A stretch of DNA of 64,000 nucleotides, taken from JAUVPB01 sp965223695 (GTDB lineage: Bacteria; Actinomycetota; Thermoleophilia; Gaiellales; Gaiellaceae). Shown here one piece after another: positions 23,289-31,989 of the stretch. Below the pieces are notes generated by a model. That model saw only the letters and a list, made by a program, of their open reading frames with translations. It searched no databases and was not told the DNA's origin. The stretch is taken from NCBI GenBank assembly GCA_965223695.1, contig CBDCXJ010000044.1:1-64000 (forward strand), written 5' to 3'. Numbering within the stretch: the stretch's first letter is position 1; each line of letters begins with the position of its first letter. The translations under genes were made by a program, and so were the position numbers.

Positions 23289-24095
23289 GTGTCCGTGGAG
23301 GTCGAGCGGCAGTTCGTACGAGTGTCGGCCGGCATCATCCATTGCGCGATGGCTGGAGAGGGGTCTCCGGTCGTGCTCTTCCACCAGACACCGCGCTCGT
23401 GGGACGAGTTCCGCGACGTGCTGCCACTGCTTGGCCAGGAGCGGCGCGCGATCGCGATGGGCACCCCCGGCTACGGCGACTCGTCTCCGCTCGCCCAGGG
23501 AGAGGACTCGATCGAGCGCTGGGCGGAGGTCGCGACGAGCCTGCTTGACGCGCTCGAGATCGAGCGGGCGGCGCTCGTTGGCCACCACACCGGGTCGTAC
23601 GTCGCAGCCGAGCTTGCGGCACGTTGGCCAGAGCGCGTGTCGGCGCTCGTTCTCTCGTCTATGGCGATCGCAACGGAAGATGAGCGCCTGCAGCACGCCA
23701 GTGGCCGCGCTGTGGTCGACGAGGTCGACCCGCTCGCCGATGGCTCACACGTCCTCGAGCTGTGGCGTCTGCGAGCCCCGATGTATCCGCCGGGGACAGA
23801 CTTGCTCGAGCGATTCCTGATCGATTGTCTGACGGCAGGGCCGCGTGCGGCCGAGGGCCACCGGGTGGTCTCGTCCTACCCGAGCGAGCAGCGGGTTCGT
23901 GACGTTCTCTGCCCGACTCTGCTGATCGGCGCGACGGCCGACCCTCACGCCTACCCGGCGCTGCCCGCGCTGTGCGCGGCCCTGCCGCACGCGCGCTGCG
24001 TCGAGATCGAAGGTGGCATGGTCCCGTTGCCCGACCAGCTGCCGGCCGAGTTCGCGGCCGCGGTCGCGGAGTTCCTCGACGATGTTGGCGTCTAG
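23289..24095 (+). CDS. Alpha/beta-hydrolase-fold protein with altered catalytic residues
   Basis: The 268-residue protein has the fold's usual landmarks: VVLFHQTPRSWDEF (oxyanion-hole region), MGTPGYGDSS and LVGHHTGSYVAAELA at the nucleophile elbow. The elbow GxNuxG reads G98-H-H-T-G102, so His100 sits where Ser, Asp or Cys is expected. The acid could be the Asp of GATADPHAYP. The C-terminal GGH motif reads IEGGMVPLPDQLP, so the catalytic His also appears to be missing. It may be a non-hydrolytic family member, or Thr101 may serve. It follows the racemase-like gene by 6 bp. Confidence 0.75.
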   Translation: MSVEVERQFVRVSAGIIHCAMAGEGSPVVLFHQTPRSWDEFRDVLPLLGQERRAIAMGTPGYGDSSPLAQGEDSIERWAEVATSLLDALEIERAALVGHHTGSYVAAELAARWPERVSALVLSSMAIATEDERLQHASGRAVVDEVDPLADGSHVLELWRLRAPMYPPGTDLLERFLIDCLTAGPRAAEGHRVVSSYPSEQRVRDVLCPTLLIGATADPHAYPALPALCAALPHARCVEIEGGMVPLPDQLPAEFAAAVAEFLDDVGV

Positions 24096-24113
24096 AAGGG
24101 ATCAACCTCGCCA

Positions 24114-24119
24114 TATGCT
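24114..24119 (+). promoter_or_regulatory. Putative -10 element for the M24 peptidase gene
   Basis: TATGCT ends 6 nt before the GTG at 24126, repeating the leaderless arrangement seen at 22508 and 34270. Confidence 0.4.
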
Positions 24120-24125
24120 TGCGCG

Positions 24126-25384
24126 GTGGCACGCGGGCGGCTCCTAGTCAACAAGCAGCGGCTCGCGCGGGCGCTCGAACACGCACAGGTGGACGCCGTT
24201 GTCGCGGCCAGCCCGGCGAACGTCGCCTACCTCTCCGACTACCAGTGCCTCATGCATGTGCTCGTAGGCTCGCTTCGGGCGCTCGTCGTCTACCCGGCCG
24301 GGAGCGAGCCCGAGCCGGTACTGATCACTCCATCGATGGACATCGACGAGTGGGCTGACCGGCGTCCGTGGTTCAACGAGATCCGCCTGTACGGCCCGCC
24401 GAACCGGGACCTCGGGCGCGTGCTCCTTGCCGATCCCGCGGTACTCACGGCCGAGAGCAGGGCGATCCTCGAGGAAGGGCTCGAGAAGGAGCACTCCACG
24501 GAGCTCGTCGAGGTGCTCGCCACTTCGCTAAGAGAGCGCGGTCTCGACCGCTCGCGGATTGCGATCGACGAAAACGGTCTCACCCAGCCGCTTCGTGAGC
24601 AGATTTCGGACGCCGTCCCCGGCTGCGAGCTTGTCGACGGCTCAGCGTTGCTGGGCTGGGTTCGCATGGTCAAGACCGAGCCCGAGATCGCCGCGCTCGC
24701 CGACGCCGCGCTGATGGCGTGCGAGGCGCTCGACGAGGCGCGAGACGTGGCCGTGGCCGGCGCCACAGAGCAGGACATCTGGCGCGCGTACTGCGCGGCC
24801 GTCGCGACGCGCGGTGGGGAGTTCACGTTCATGACCGTGGGCGCCGGCGCACGCTCGGCGCTCATCCATCCGACCGCGAGCGACTACGTGCTCGAAGAAG
24901 GCGACACTGTCAAGTACGATGTCGGCCTGCGCTTTCGTCGCTACCACGCCGACACCGGGCGCACCCAGGCCGTCGGCACGGTCTCGAAGATCGCGAGCTC
25001 GCGTTCGAAGCGGTTCAGCGCGGGCATGCGGCCGCGCTCGACGCGGTCGGCCCGGGTGTCCATCCCGCCGACATCTTCCAGGCCGGGGTCGAGGCGGTTC
25101 GCGAACACGGCATCCCCGACTACCGGCGCCACCACATCGGGCACGGGATCGGCATCGAGGTCTACGACCCGCCGCTGCTCGGCCCGGGCGACGTCCAGCA
25201 CGGCTTCGCCGGACAGACGGAAGACCGGCTGGAGACGGGCATGGTGCTGAACATCGAGCCGCCCTATTACGGGCTAGGGGAGTACGGCCTCCAGCTCGAG
25301 GACACCGTCGTCGTCACGGATGAAGGCCATCGGGTTCTCACTCCGGCCTCCCGTTCGCTCGAGTGGGGCAGCCAGGCCGTCTGA
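24126..25384 (+). pseudogene. M24 (Xaa-Pro-type) metallopeptidase with one frameshift
   Basis: The N-terminal creatinase-like domain and half of the catalytic domain are read from GTG 24126 (VVAASPANVAYLSDY, then YDVGLRFRRYHADTGRTQ with two metal-binding Asp). Near 24985-25000 the coding potential moves to another forward frame, which continues LAFEAVQRGHAAAL, HHIGHGIGIEV (His), VLNIEPPYY (Glu) and LQLEDTVVV (Glu) to a stop at 25384. Pooled over both frames, all five metal ligands are present, so the enzyme was a real dinuclear peptidase or related amidase. One indel would restore it. It may be a recent mutation or a sequence error. Confidence 0.82.
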
Positions 25385-25393
25385 CCCCCGCGA

Positions 25394-27019
25394 TCAGCTA
25401 GCGCCGCCGGTCTTCCCGTCCAGAAGGTCGTTCTCGAGATCGTCCGAGTCCCGCTCGTCGGGCTCGCCGAACCCGCCGCCGCCCGACGTCTCGATCTGGA
25501 ACACGTCACCCGCGTTGAGCTCGAACCCGGCAACGCGGCCGCCGAGATCGACATCGTCACCCGAGCGGACAGCGTCGAAGCCGCCGACGGCTCCCGGGCC
25601 GCCACCTGCCAGCCCGTCCGCGCCCGTGCGGTGGCGATCGCCCATCGCGTTGACGGTGACGTCGCCTCGTAGGACCCTGATGTCTCGTCGCACGCCCAGG
25701 CCTCCTCTTCTGCGTCCGCGACCGCCCGATCCCGGGCGCAGCTCGTAGCGCTCGATCATCAGCGGGAACTCGAGCTCGAACACCTCGATCGGCACGTTCC
25801 CCGTGTTCGTCATGTGCGTCTGGATGCCGTCCCAGCCATCCGCATCAGCCGTGGCGCCGCCACCACCGCCAAGAGCCTCGTAGTGCGTGTAGCGCTGACC
25901 GGAGGCCGGGTCCGTTCCGGCCACGATGATCGTCGCACCCCCGTGACTCGATGCCTGGACCCGGTCGGGCATGATGTCGGCGAGCGCACCGAGCATCGCA
26001 TCGACGACGCGTTGCGCAGCCTGAATCCGCGAGCCGCTCGCGGCGGGCTCGCGCGCGTTGACGACCGTCCCGGGCGGCGCGATGATTCTGATCGCCCTGT
26101 AGTACCCGCCCGCCGAGGAGAGATCGGGCGCGATCGCCGCCCTGAGTGCGTAGTAACAGGTTGCGTGGAGTCCGGCCGGGACGAGGTTCCGCGCACCCCG
26201 GGTCTGCGGGTCGGTGCCTGTGAAGTCGACCTCCACGCCCGTCTCGTCGATGCTGAGCTTGACGCGGATCGTCACCGGCTCGTGGCCGACGCCGTCGTCG
26301 TCGAGGGAGCTCTCGAACTCGCCGACGCCCTCACGCAGGGCGGCGCGGAACGCTGCCTCGTTCTCATTCAGCAAGCCTTCGAGCGCAGAGTCGAACACGT
26401 CGCGGCCGTAGCGCTTCGCGAGGGCCACGACCTTCTCCCGGGCAAGCGCGCAGGCTGCGAACTGGGCACGCAGATCGCCCATCCGCTCGTCGGGGAGCCG
26501 CGAGTTCCGCACCACGATCGTCACAACGGCGTCGTTCATTCGGCCCTCGTCGACGACGCGGATCGCGGGTATTCGCAGGCCTTCCTGGAAGACGTTGACG
26601 TTGTCCACGGCTTGACTTCCGGGAACCCGGCCACCGACATCGGAGTGATGCGCCAGCGCGGCGACCCAGGCGATCAGCCTGTCGCCGTCGATGACCGGCG
26701 CTGCGACGCTGATGTCCATTAGGTGGGATCCGCCGCCCGCGTACGGGTCGTTGGCCATGAACACGTCGCCCGCCCTTATCTCGTCGCGGGGGTAGCGCGC
26801 GGTGATCTCTGCGACCAGGGAGAGCATCGAGCCCAGGTGAATGGGCTGATGGGCGGCCTGCGCAGCGGTTTCCCCGCCCGACGTGAAGATCGCGGTCGAG
26901 CAGTCGGCTCGCTCCTTGACGTTGGTCGAGTACGCCGACTGCTTCAGCGCGACGCCCGCCTCTTCGGCCACGGAGAGAAGATGGTGGCCGACAACCTCGG
27001 TGGTAATGGGATCGAGCAT
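25394..27019 (-). CDS. hyuB: HyuB-type hydantoinase/ketone carboxylase subunit
   Basis: HyuB proteins form, with HyuA, ATP-dependent enzymes that open N-methylhydantoin or 5-oxoproline, or carboxylate ketones (acetone and acetophenone carboxylases). The 541-residue protein starts at ATG 27019 (MLDPITTEVVGHHL). Family blocks include LKQSAYSTNVKERADCS, AGDVFMANDPYAGGGSHL, ALAHHSDVGGRVPGS, VEVDFTGTDPQT and ALGGGGGATADADGWDG. It is the last gene of a six-gene minus-strand operon and lies 45 bp after hyuA. It differs clearly from the two HyuB copies at 57-62 kb, so it probably has another substrate. Whether it hydrolyses an amide or carboxylates a ketone cannot be told from sequence. Confidence 0.9.
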   Translation of the reverse strand: MLDPITTEVVGHHLLSVAEEAGVALKQSAYSTNVKERADCSTAIFTSGGETAAQAAHQPIHLGSMLSLVAEITARYPRDEIRAGDVFMANDPYAGGGSHLMDISVAAPVIDGDRLIAWVAALAHHSDVGGRVPGSQAVDNVNVFQEGLRIPAIRVVDEGRMNDAVVTIVVRNSRLPDERMGDLRAQFAACALAREKVVALAKRYGRDVFDSALEGLLNENEAAFRAALREGVGEFESSLDDDGVGHEPVTIRVKLSIDETGVEVDFTGTDPQTRGARNLVPAGLHATCYYALRAAIAPDLSSAGGYYRAIRIIAPPGTVVNAREPAASGSRIQAAQRVVDAMLGALADIMPDRVQASSHGGATIIVAGTDPASGQRYTHYEALGGGGGATADADGWDGIQTHMTNTGNVPIEVFELEFPLMIERYELRPGSGGRGRRRGGLGVRRDIRVLRGDVTVNAMGDRHRTGADGLAGGGPGAVGGFDAVRSGDDVDLGGRVAGFELNAGDVFQIETSGGGGFGEPDERDSDDLENDLLDGKTGGAS

Positions 27020-27064
27020 GGGCGAGTCTGACGTGTGTCGACCCACGGCTATGCGGTACCGAGG

Positions 27065-29143
27065 CTAGACATCGACGCTGATGACGAGGGCGCCGCTGCT
27101 CGAGACGCGGAGGCTGTCGGTCTCGGTGAGCACCGTGGTCGTGTCGAGCTGGTCGATGATCGCTGGTCCCGGCAGCTCCTGGCCGGGACCGAGATCGTCA
27201 CGTTCGTAGACCGGGCAGTCGACGACGGCCTGCGCGCCTGCGATGTGAACCGGGCGCGTCGTTACCGGGGCCGCGGGGCGCGAGCCGGTGTCCTGCGTGC
27301 CGCGCGGCGCCGCCGGCGCGGTCGACGGCGCTGGGCTAGAGGCGGACACCGCGCAGGCGACGAACTCGACGCTCTCCTCCGGCGCGGCAGCTCCGTACGC
27401 CCGCTCGTGCTCACGGTGGAACGCATCGACGATCCCCTCGATCGTTTCGCTATCGAGGGGCCCCGAGGGCACGGGAATCGCCAGCTCATAGTTCTGGCGC
27501 CGGTAGCGCATCTCGACGCGTCGTTCGAGTACATGTGACTCCGCAGGAACATCGTGGCTAGCGAGCCACGCGTGCCCTCTCGCCTCGAGCTCGGCGAGCG
27601 TCGCGCCGAGGCGGTCGGCGGGGTCGTCGGCCGCCTCGAACACGTCCGTCTGGACGAAGTCCGACTGCGTGCTGGCATGCAGCAGGCCGACGGCCGAGAG
27701 CAGACCTGGCTGCGTCGGGACGAGCACCGTTCGGATGCCGAGCTCGCCAGCGACCGCCGTTGCATGCAGTGGGCCTGCGCCGCCGAAGGCGACCAGCGCA
27801 AAGTCGCGAGGATCGAACCCGCGCTCCACCGAGACGACGCGAACGCCCCGCACCATGCTGGCCGTGACCACCTCCCGGATACCCCGCGCTGCGACCATCG
27901 TGTCGAGGTCGAGCGGAGCCGCGACGTGGGTGCGGATCGCGTGCTCGGCTGCCTCGCGATCGAGGGGAAAAGTCCCTCCGAGCAGGCCCTTTGGGTCGAG
28001 GTAACCGAGCAGGAGGTTCGCGTCGGTCACGGTCGGGCTCGTCCCGCTGCGTGCGTAGCAGGCGGGCCCGGGCGTCGAGCCGGCGCTCTGCGGGCCGACC
28101 TTGAGAAGTCCGCCCGCGGAGACCGATGCGATGCTTCCCCCACCCGCGCCGACCGAGTGCACATCGATGCCCGGTGCGCGCACCGGATATCGGCCGATCA
28201 TCCGCAGCGAGGCCCTCTGGGGCTGACCGCCGGCTACGAGACAGACGTCGGTGCTCGTGCCTCCCATGTCGAGCGTGATCAGATCGCCAAGACCGCACTC
28301 CTCGGCCGCTGCGACGGCGCCGATGACGCCCGCGCTCGGTCCTGAGGCCAGCAGCTTGACCGGCTGAACGTCAGTCGCCTCTAGCGTCGTGAGACCGCCG
28401 TTGGATTGCATGATCAGGCGGCGTCCGCCGGCGCGCTCGGCGTTCAATCCGGCGTCGAGGTCTTCCAGGTACGTGCTCACGACCGGTCGTAGCGCGGCGT
28501 CGAGTGCCGCTGTCAGGAAGCGCTCGTATTCGCGGAACTCGCGCGTGAGCTCGTGGGAGGCCGCCACGTGCAGCGATGGGTGGCGCCGCCGGATGAAGGC
28601 CGCGGCGTGCCGCTCGTGAGCAGGGTCGAGGTAGGAGTGGAGAAAGCACACCGCCACCGCCTTCACCCCGTCGGCGACTAGCGCGTCGGCGATCTGCGCG
28701 AGCTCGTCGTCGTCGAGCTCTCCGTCCACGGTGCCGTCCGCGAGCAGCCGCTCCGACGTCTCATAGCGGTGGCGGCGCGGCACGGGTGGCTCGGCCCGGG
28801 ACGCCCGGAAATCGAAGATGCCCAGCGCGTCGCGACTCTGGCGGCCGAGCTCGATCAGATCGCGGCATCCCCGGCTCGTCACGAGCCCGGTCGGCGCGAG
28901 CCGCTGCTCGAGCAGGGCGTTGGTCGCGACCGTGGTGCCGTGAGCGAAGCGCTCGATCGCGTCTCGTGCGACGTCGGCTGCCTCGAGCGCCTGGTTGAGC
29001 GCGGCGAGCACGCTCTCGCTCGGGTTCCCGCCGCTCGAGGACGTCTTCTCGACGTGGAACAGCTGCCGCTCGGGATCGATCAGTACGAGGTCGGTGAACG
29101 TTCCGCCCACATCTACGCCGATCACGGCCCCGGGTCTGCTCAC
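27065..29143 (-). CDS. hyuA: HyuA-type ATP-binding hydantoinase/ketone carboxylase subunit
   Basis: The 692-residue partner of HyuB belongs to the ASKHA fold and uses ATP to activate substrate. The N-terminal phosphate-binding motif VIGVDVGGTFTDLVLID, HGTTVATNALLEQR, the central LDMGGTSTDVCLVAGG and SVGAGGGSIASV, then GFDPRDFALVAFGGAGPLHA are hallmarks of hydantoinase A and acetone carboxylase beta subunits. The start MSRPGAV lies directly before the first motif. A third acetone-carboxylase-type gamma subunit is not encoded. The upstream neighbour is a DUF35 protein gene 52 bp away. Confidence 0.92.
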   Translation of the reverse strand: MSRPGAVIGVDVGGTFTDLVLIDPERQLFHVEKTSSSGGNPSESVLAALNQALEAADVARDAIERFAHGTTVATNALLEQRLAPTGLVTSRGCRDLIELGRQSRDALGIFDFRASRAEPPVPRRHRYETSERLLADGTVDGELDDDELAQIADALVADGVKAVAVCFLHSYLDPAHERHAAAFIRRRHPSLHVAASHELTREFREYERFLTAALDAALRPVVSTYLEDLDAGLNAERAGGRRLIMQSNGGLTTLEATDVQPVKLLASGPSAGVIGAVAAAEECGLGDLITLDMGGTSTDVCLVAGGQPQRASLRMIGRYPVRAPGIDVHSVGAGGGSIASVSAGGLLKVGPQSAGSTPGPACYARSGTSPTVTDANLLLGYLDPKGLLGGTFPLDREAAEHAIRTHVAAPLDLDTMVAARGIREVVTASMVRGVRVVSVERGFDPRDFALVAFGGAGPLHATAVAGELGIRTVLVPTQPGLLSAVGLLHASTQSDFVQTDVFEAADDPADRLGATLAELEARGHAWLASHDVPAESHVLERRVEMRYRRQNYELAIPVPSGPLDSETIEGIVDAFHREHERAYGAAAPEESVEFVACAVSASSPAPSTAPAAPRGTQDTGSRPAAPVTTRPVHIAGAQAVVDCPVYERDDLGPGQELPGPAIIDQLDTTTVLTETDSLRVSSSGALVISVDV

Positions 29144-29195
29144 CCGCCGATGCTATCCCGCTCGGCGCGCGGTGCGCCGGCCGTGAATCGGGGTG

Positions 29196-29606
29196 TCAGA
29201 CGAGCCGGAAAAAGGGCAATCGTTGCTCGGGTGTGTGGTCGGCAAACATGACCTCGACCTCGTGGTCGAGGAGCCCTTCCTCGCTGGCCGGATCGCCGTC
29301 GAGCCGGCTGTAGATCAGCGGCCCCTCGGCGAGCTCCACCGCCAGGAAGTAGTACGGAGCCTCGGAGAAGAATCCCGGGTGCTGCGGTCGATGGACGCGT
29401 GTGTAGCTAACGATGCGCCCGCGGCCCGACGGTTGCGACCATTCCAGCTCGCCGCCGTGGCAGTAAGGGCAGCAGACGCGCGGGAAGTAGACGAATCGGC
29501 CGCACTCGGGCGCTTTGCAGCGCTGCAGGAGGAGCGTCTCGCGGTTGCAGCCCTCCCAGAACGTTCGGTTGATCTCGTTGACGCGCGGGTTGGGCTTCTC
29601 GGTCAT
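29196..29606 (-). CDS. DUF35 zinc-ribbon/OB-fold acyl-CoA-binding protein
   Basis: A 136-residue protein with the rubredoxin-like zinc ribbon (Cys pairs in LQRCKAPECG and VCCPYCHGG) followed by an OB-fold (GRIVSYTRVHRPQHPGFF, YFLAVELAEGPLIYSRL). Start chosen at ATG 29606 (MTEKPNPRVNEINRTFWEG), which gives the normal N-terminal helix. DUF35 proteins bind acyl-CoA and partner thiolase-like proteins; in steroid side-chain degradation the pair Ltp2-ChsH2 is a retro-aldolase. The gene follows the thiolase-like gene by 14 bp, which strongly suggests such a complex. Confidence 0.9.
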   Translation of the reverse strand: MTEKPNPRVNEINRTFWEGCNRETLLLQRCKAPECGRFVYFPRVCCPYCHGGELEWSQPSGRGRIVSYTRVHRPQHPGFFSEAPYYFLAVELAEGPLIYSRLDGDPASEEGLLDHEVEVMFADHTPEQRLPFFRLV

Positions 29607-29620
29607 GGGTTCGTGCCGCC

Positions 29621-30772
29621 TCAGGCTCGCGCGAGAATGCATGCGCTCGCCGATGGGCCCCGCCCAAACGACACGGCCCCATAGCCCGTGACGACGCCGT
29701 GTCGACAGCCCGCGACCTGTCGCGCTCCCGCCTCGCCTCGAAGCTGCATCACCGCCTCGAACACGCCGATCATCCCGCCGCTCGCGCCAGCCTGTCCCGC
29801 AGAGAGCTGCCCGCCGCCGGTGTTGATCGGCAGCGAGCCCCCGACGGTGCAGTCGCTCGCGCGAATGAGTGCGGGCGCGTCGCCCCTCTCGGCAAAGCCG
29901 AGGCCCTCGAGCTGGATGAACGACATCACGGGATAGTCGTCATAGAGCTGCAGGAAGTCCATGTCCTCGGCGGCCAGCTCGGCCTGCTCGTACATGCGGT
30001 CGCGAAATGTCTCCCAGCCTGCGCTCAGCGCGTAGATGTCGTGCGCCGGGTAGTTGTGAATCGCCCCGCCGGCGAGCAGCCTGACCATCGGAACGTCGAG
30101 CCTGGCGGCGACGGCCTCGCTCGCCAGAACCACCGCATCGGCGCCGGAGCAGGGATGGACGCAGTCGTAGAGGTGGATCGGCTCGGCGATCGGGCGGGCG
30201 CCCAGGTAGTCCTCGATCGTCAGGGGCTCATCGAACAGCGCGTTCGGGTTGAGCAGCGCGTTCTCGCGCTGCGCGATGCAGAGGCGGCCGAAGTCCTCGC
30301 GCGTCGCCCCGTTGCGCTCCATGTACAGGCGCGTGTGCAACGCGAACATGCCGTTGGGAGCGCCGTGGCCCCAGGGGCCCATGTAGTCGCCCTGACCGGG
30401 ATTCCGGCTCATCGTCATGTGCGAGGAGACGTCGAACGCGTCGGCGGTCACGATCACGGCCACAGCGGCGTCGCTCGCGCGAATCGCTCGCGCCGCCTCC
30501 ATCATTCCGATAATCCCCGACGCGCCGCCGTACATCCCCTGGTAGAGCCAGCGGCATTCCAGCCCGAGGTGCTCGGTCATCGTCGTGACGGTGTCCGGCG
30601 TGAGCGTGAACGACGTGATGCCTAGCCCGTCGACCGACTCCCAGCCGAGCCCGGCAGAGTGCAGAGCGAGATCCGAGGCCTCCCAGATCAACCTCTGAAC
30701 GGGCTTGGCCGTCTGCTTCTCGTACGGCGTCTGGCCGGCTCCGACAAGGTAGACGTCGTCGTAGGCTCCCAT
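29621..30772 (-). CDS. Thiolase-like protein (SCPx/Ltp2 type) without the catalytic Cys
   Basis: This 383-residue thiolase-fold protein opens VYLVGAGQTPYEK. Where true thiolases have a nucleophilic Cys (near residue 83), it reads QGMYGGASGIIGMMEAA. The C-terminal GHPxGxxG motif reads LSAGQAGASGG, so that His is also absent. These changes are typical of lipid-transfer-protein-type members that act as aldolases or lyases with a DUF35 partner. The VHPCSGADAVVLAS block is conserved. It lies between the CoA-transferase gene and the DUF35 gene, with 14-bp gaps. A C-C bond-cleaving role on a CoA thioester is the best inference. Confidence 0.87.
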   Translation of the reverse strand: MGAYDDVYLVGAGQTPYEKQTAKPVQRLIWEASDLALHSAGLGWESVDGLGITSFTLTPDTVTTMTEHLGLECRWLYQGMYGGASGIIGMMEAARAIRASDAAVAVIVTADAFDVSSHMTMSRNPGQGDYMGPWGHGAPNGMFALHTRLYMERNGATREDFGRLCIAQRENALLNPNALFDEPLTIEDYLGARPIAEPIHLYDCVHPCSGADAVVLASEAVAARLDVPMVRLLAGGAIHNYPAHDIYALSAGWETFRDRMYEQAELAAEDMDFLQLYDDYPVMSFIQLEGLGFAERGDAPALIRASDCTVGGSLPINTGGGQLSAGQAGASGGMIGVFEAVMQLRGEAGARQVAGCRHGVVTGYGAVSFGRGPSASACILARA

Positions 30773-30786
30773 CTAGCTCCGCTCTC

Positions 30787-31989
30787 TCAGATCACTCGGA
30801 GCGCCTGCAGACGCTCGAGCTCGTCGCGGCTCAGGCCGAGCTCGCCGCAGTAAACGGCCTCGTTGTCTGCTCCGAGTCGCTTGGCCGCATGGCGCACCCG
30901 GCCTGGCGTCCGGGTCATCCGGGGCGCGACGTTCTGCATTCGCAGCTCGCCGAAGTCCTCGTCGGAGACGGGAACGATGTTCTCGCGTGCCGCGTAGTGG
31001 GGGTCCTCGAAGATGTCGGCGATGGTCAGGATCGGGCCCGTCACGACCGCGCCCTCCTCGAGAATCCGTAGCGCCGTGGCGAAGTCTCGTTGCCGGAACC
31101 AGGCCGCAATGATCTCGTCGAGCTCGTCTGCGTGTCGCTGCCGTCGAAGCGCGTCGGTGAAGCGCTCGTCGCTCGAGAGCTCGGGCATGCCAATGGTTTT
31201 GGCGAGGCGCTCGAACGACTTCTGGGTGCTCGCCGAGATCGTGATGTGGCGGCCGTCGCTCGTCACGAAAGCGTTGCGCGGAGAGTCGGTGATCGAGCGG
31301 TTGCCCATGCGCTCCCGCACGAGCCCGAGCTGGTCGTAGGCGATCGTCTGGAACTCGATCAGGCGGAACAACGGCTCGTACAGGCTCACGTCGATCACCT
31401 GTCCCTGGCCCGATCCGCCCTGGTCGCGCTCGTACAGCGCGAACATCGCCGACATGGCGGCGAAGGTCGCCGCGATCGAGTCGGCCTGGGCGAACGAGGA
31501 CATCAGCGTTGGCGGGCCGTCCGGGAAGCCCGTGAACGATGGGAGGCCGGTGAAGGCCTCGGCCACCGTCCCGTAGCCTCCCCGCTCGGCGTAGGGCCCG
31601 GTCTGCCCGTAACCCGACACGCGGACGAATACGAGCCCCGGAGTGATCGAGGACAGCTCCTCGTATCCGAGCCCCCAGCGCTCGAATGTGCCGGGGCGGT
31701 AGTTCTCGACCAGGACGTCCGCCGTCTCGACGAGACGTTTCAGCAAGGCCTGCCCCTCGGCCTCGGACAGGTTGAGCGTGATCGTGTTCTTGTTGCGCGC
31801 GATCACCTTCCACCAGAGCGACTTGCCGTCCTTCTCCGGCGGCCGTGCGCGCATGGCATCCCCACGTACCGGGTGCTCGATCTTGAGTACATCGGCGCCG
31901 AAGTCCGCGAGCAAGGTGCAGCAGAGCGGGCCCGCGATCATCTGCCCGGCGTCGATCACGCGGAGCCCAGCGAGCGGCCCGTCGCCCAT
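30787..31989 (-). CDS. CaiB/BaiF-type (class III) CoA transferase
   Basis: A 400-residue family III CoA transferase that would move CoA between carboxylic acids. The start LAGLRVIDAGQMIAGPLCC, the LADFGADVLKIEHP strand, VLVENYRPGTFERWGLGYE and GYGQTGPYAERGGYGTVAEA are characteristic. The catalytic Asp is in GQVIDVSLYEPLF. It starts at ATG 31989, overlapping the stop of the upstream fused CoA-transferase gene by one base. Donor and acceptor are unknown. Its place just before a thiolase-like gene suggests that it activates the pathway acid. Confidence 0.9.
   Translation of the reverse strand: MGDGPLAGLRVIDAGQMIAGPLCCTLLADFGADVLKIEHPVRGDAMRARPPEKDGKSLWWKVIARNKNTITLNLSEAEGQALLKRLVETADVLVENYRPGTFERWGLGYEELSSITPGLVFVRVSGYGQTGPYAERGGYGTVAEAFTGLPSFTGFPDGPPTLMSSFAQADSIAATFAAMSAMFALYERDQGGSGQGQVIDVSLYEPLFRLIEFQTIAYDQLGLVRERMGNRSITDSPRNAFVTSDGRHITISASTQKSFERLAKTIGMPELSSDERFTDALRRQRHADELDEIIAAWFRQRDFATALRILEEGAVVTGPILTIADIFEDPHYAARENIVPVSDEDFGELRMQNVAPRMTRTPGRVRHAAKRLGADNEAVYCGELGLSRDELERLQALRVI

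Noticed and set aside
24970..25010. Programmed ribosomal frameshift in the M24 gene
   Set aside because: No slippery heptamer or downstream pseudoknot could be recognised, and M24 enzymes are not known to use frameshifting; mutation or error is simpler.
22521..25384. Reading the racemase-like, hydrolase and amidase genes as a nicotinate-type (NicD/NicE/NicF) pathway
   Set aside because: The order loosely resembles that route and a NicX-like protein exists at 56 kb, but the racemase-like and hydrolase proteins lack the catalytic residues, the amidase is truncated, and no NicC-type hydroxylase is present.
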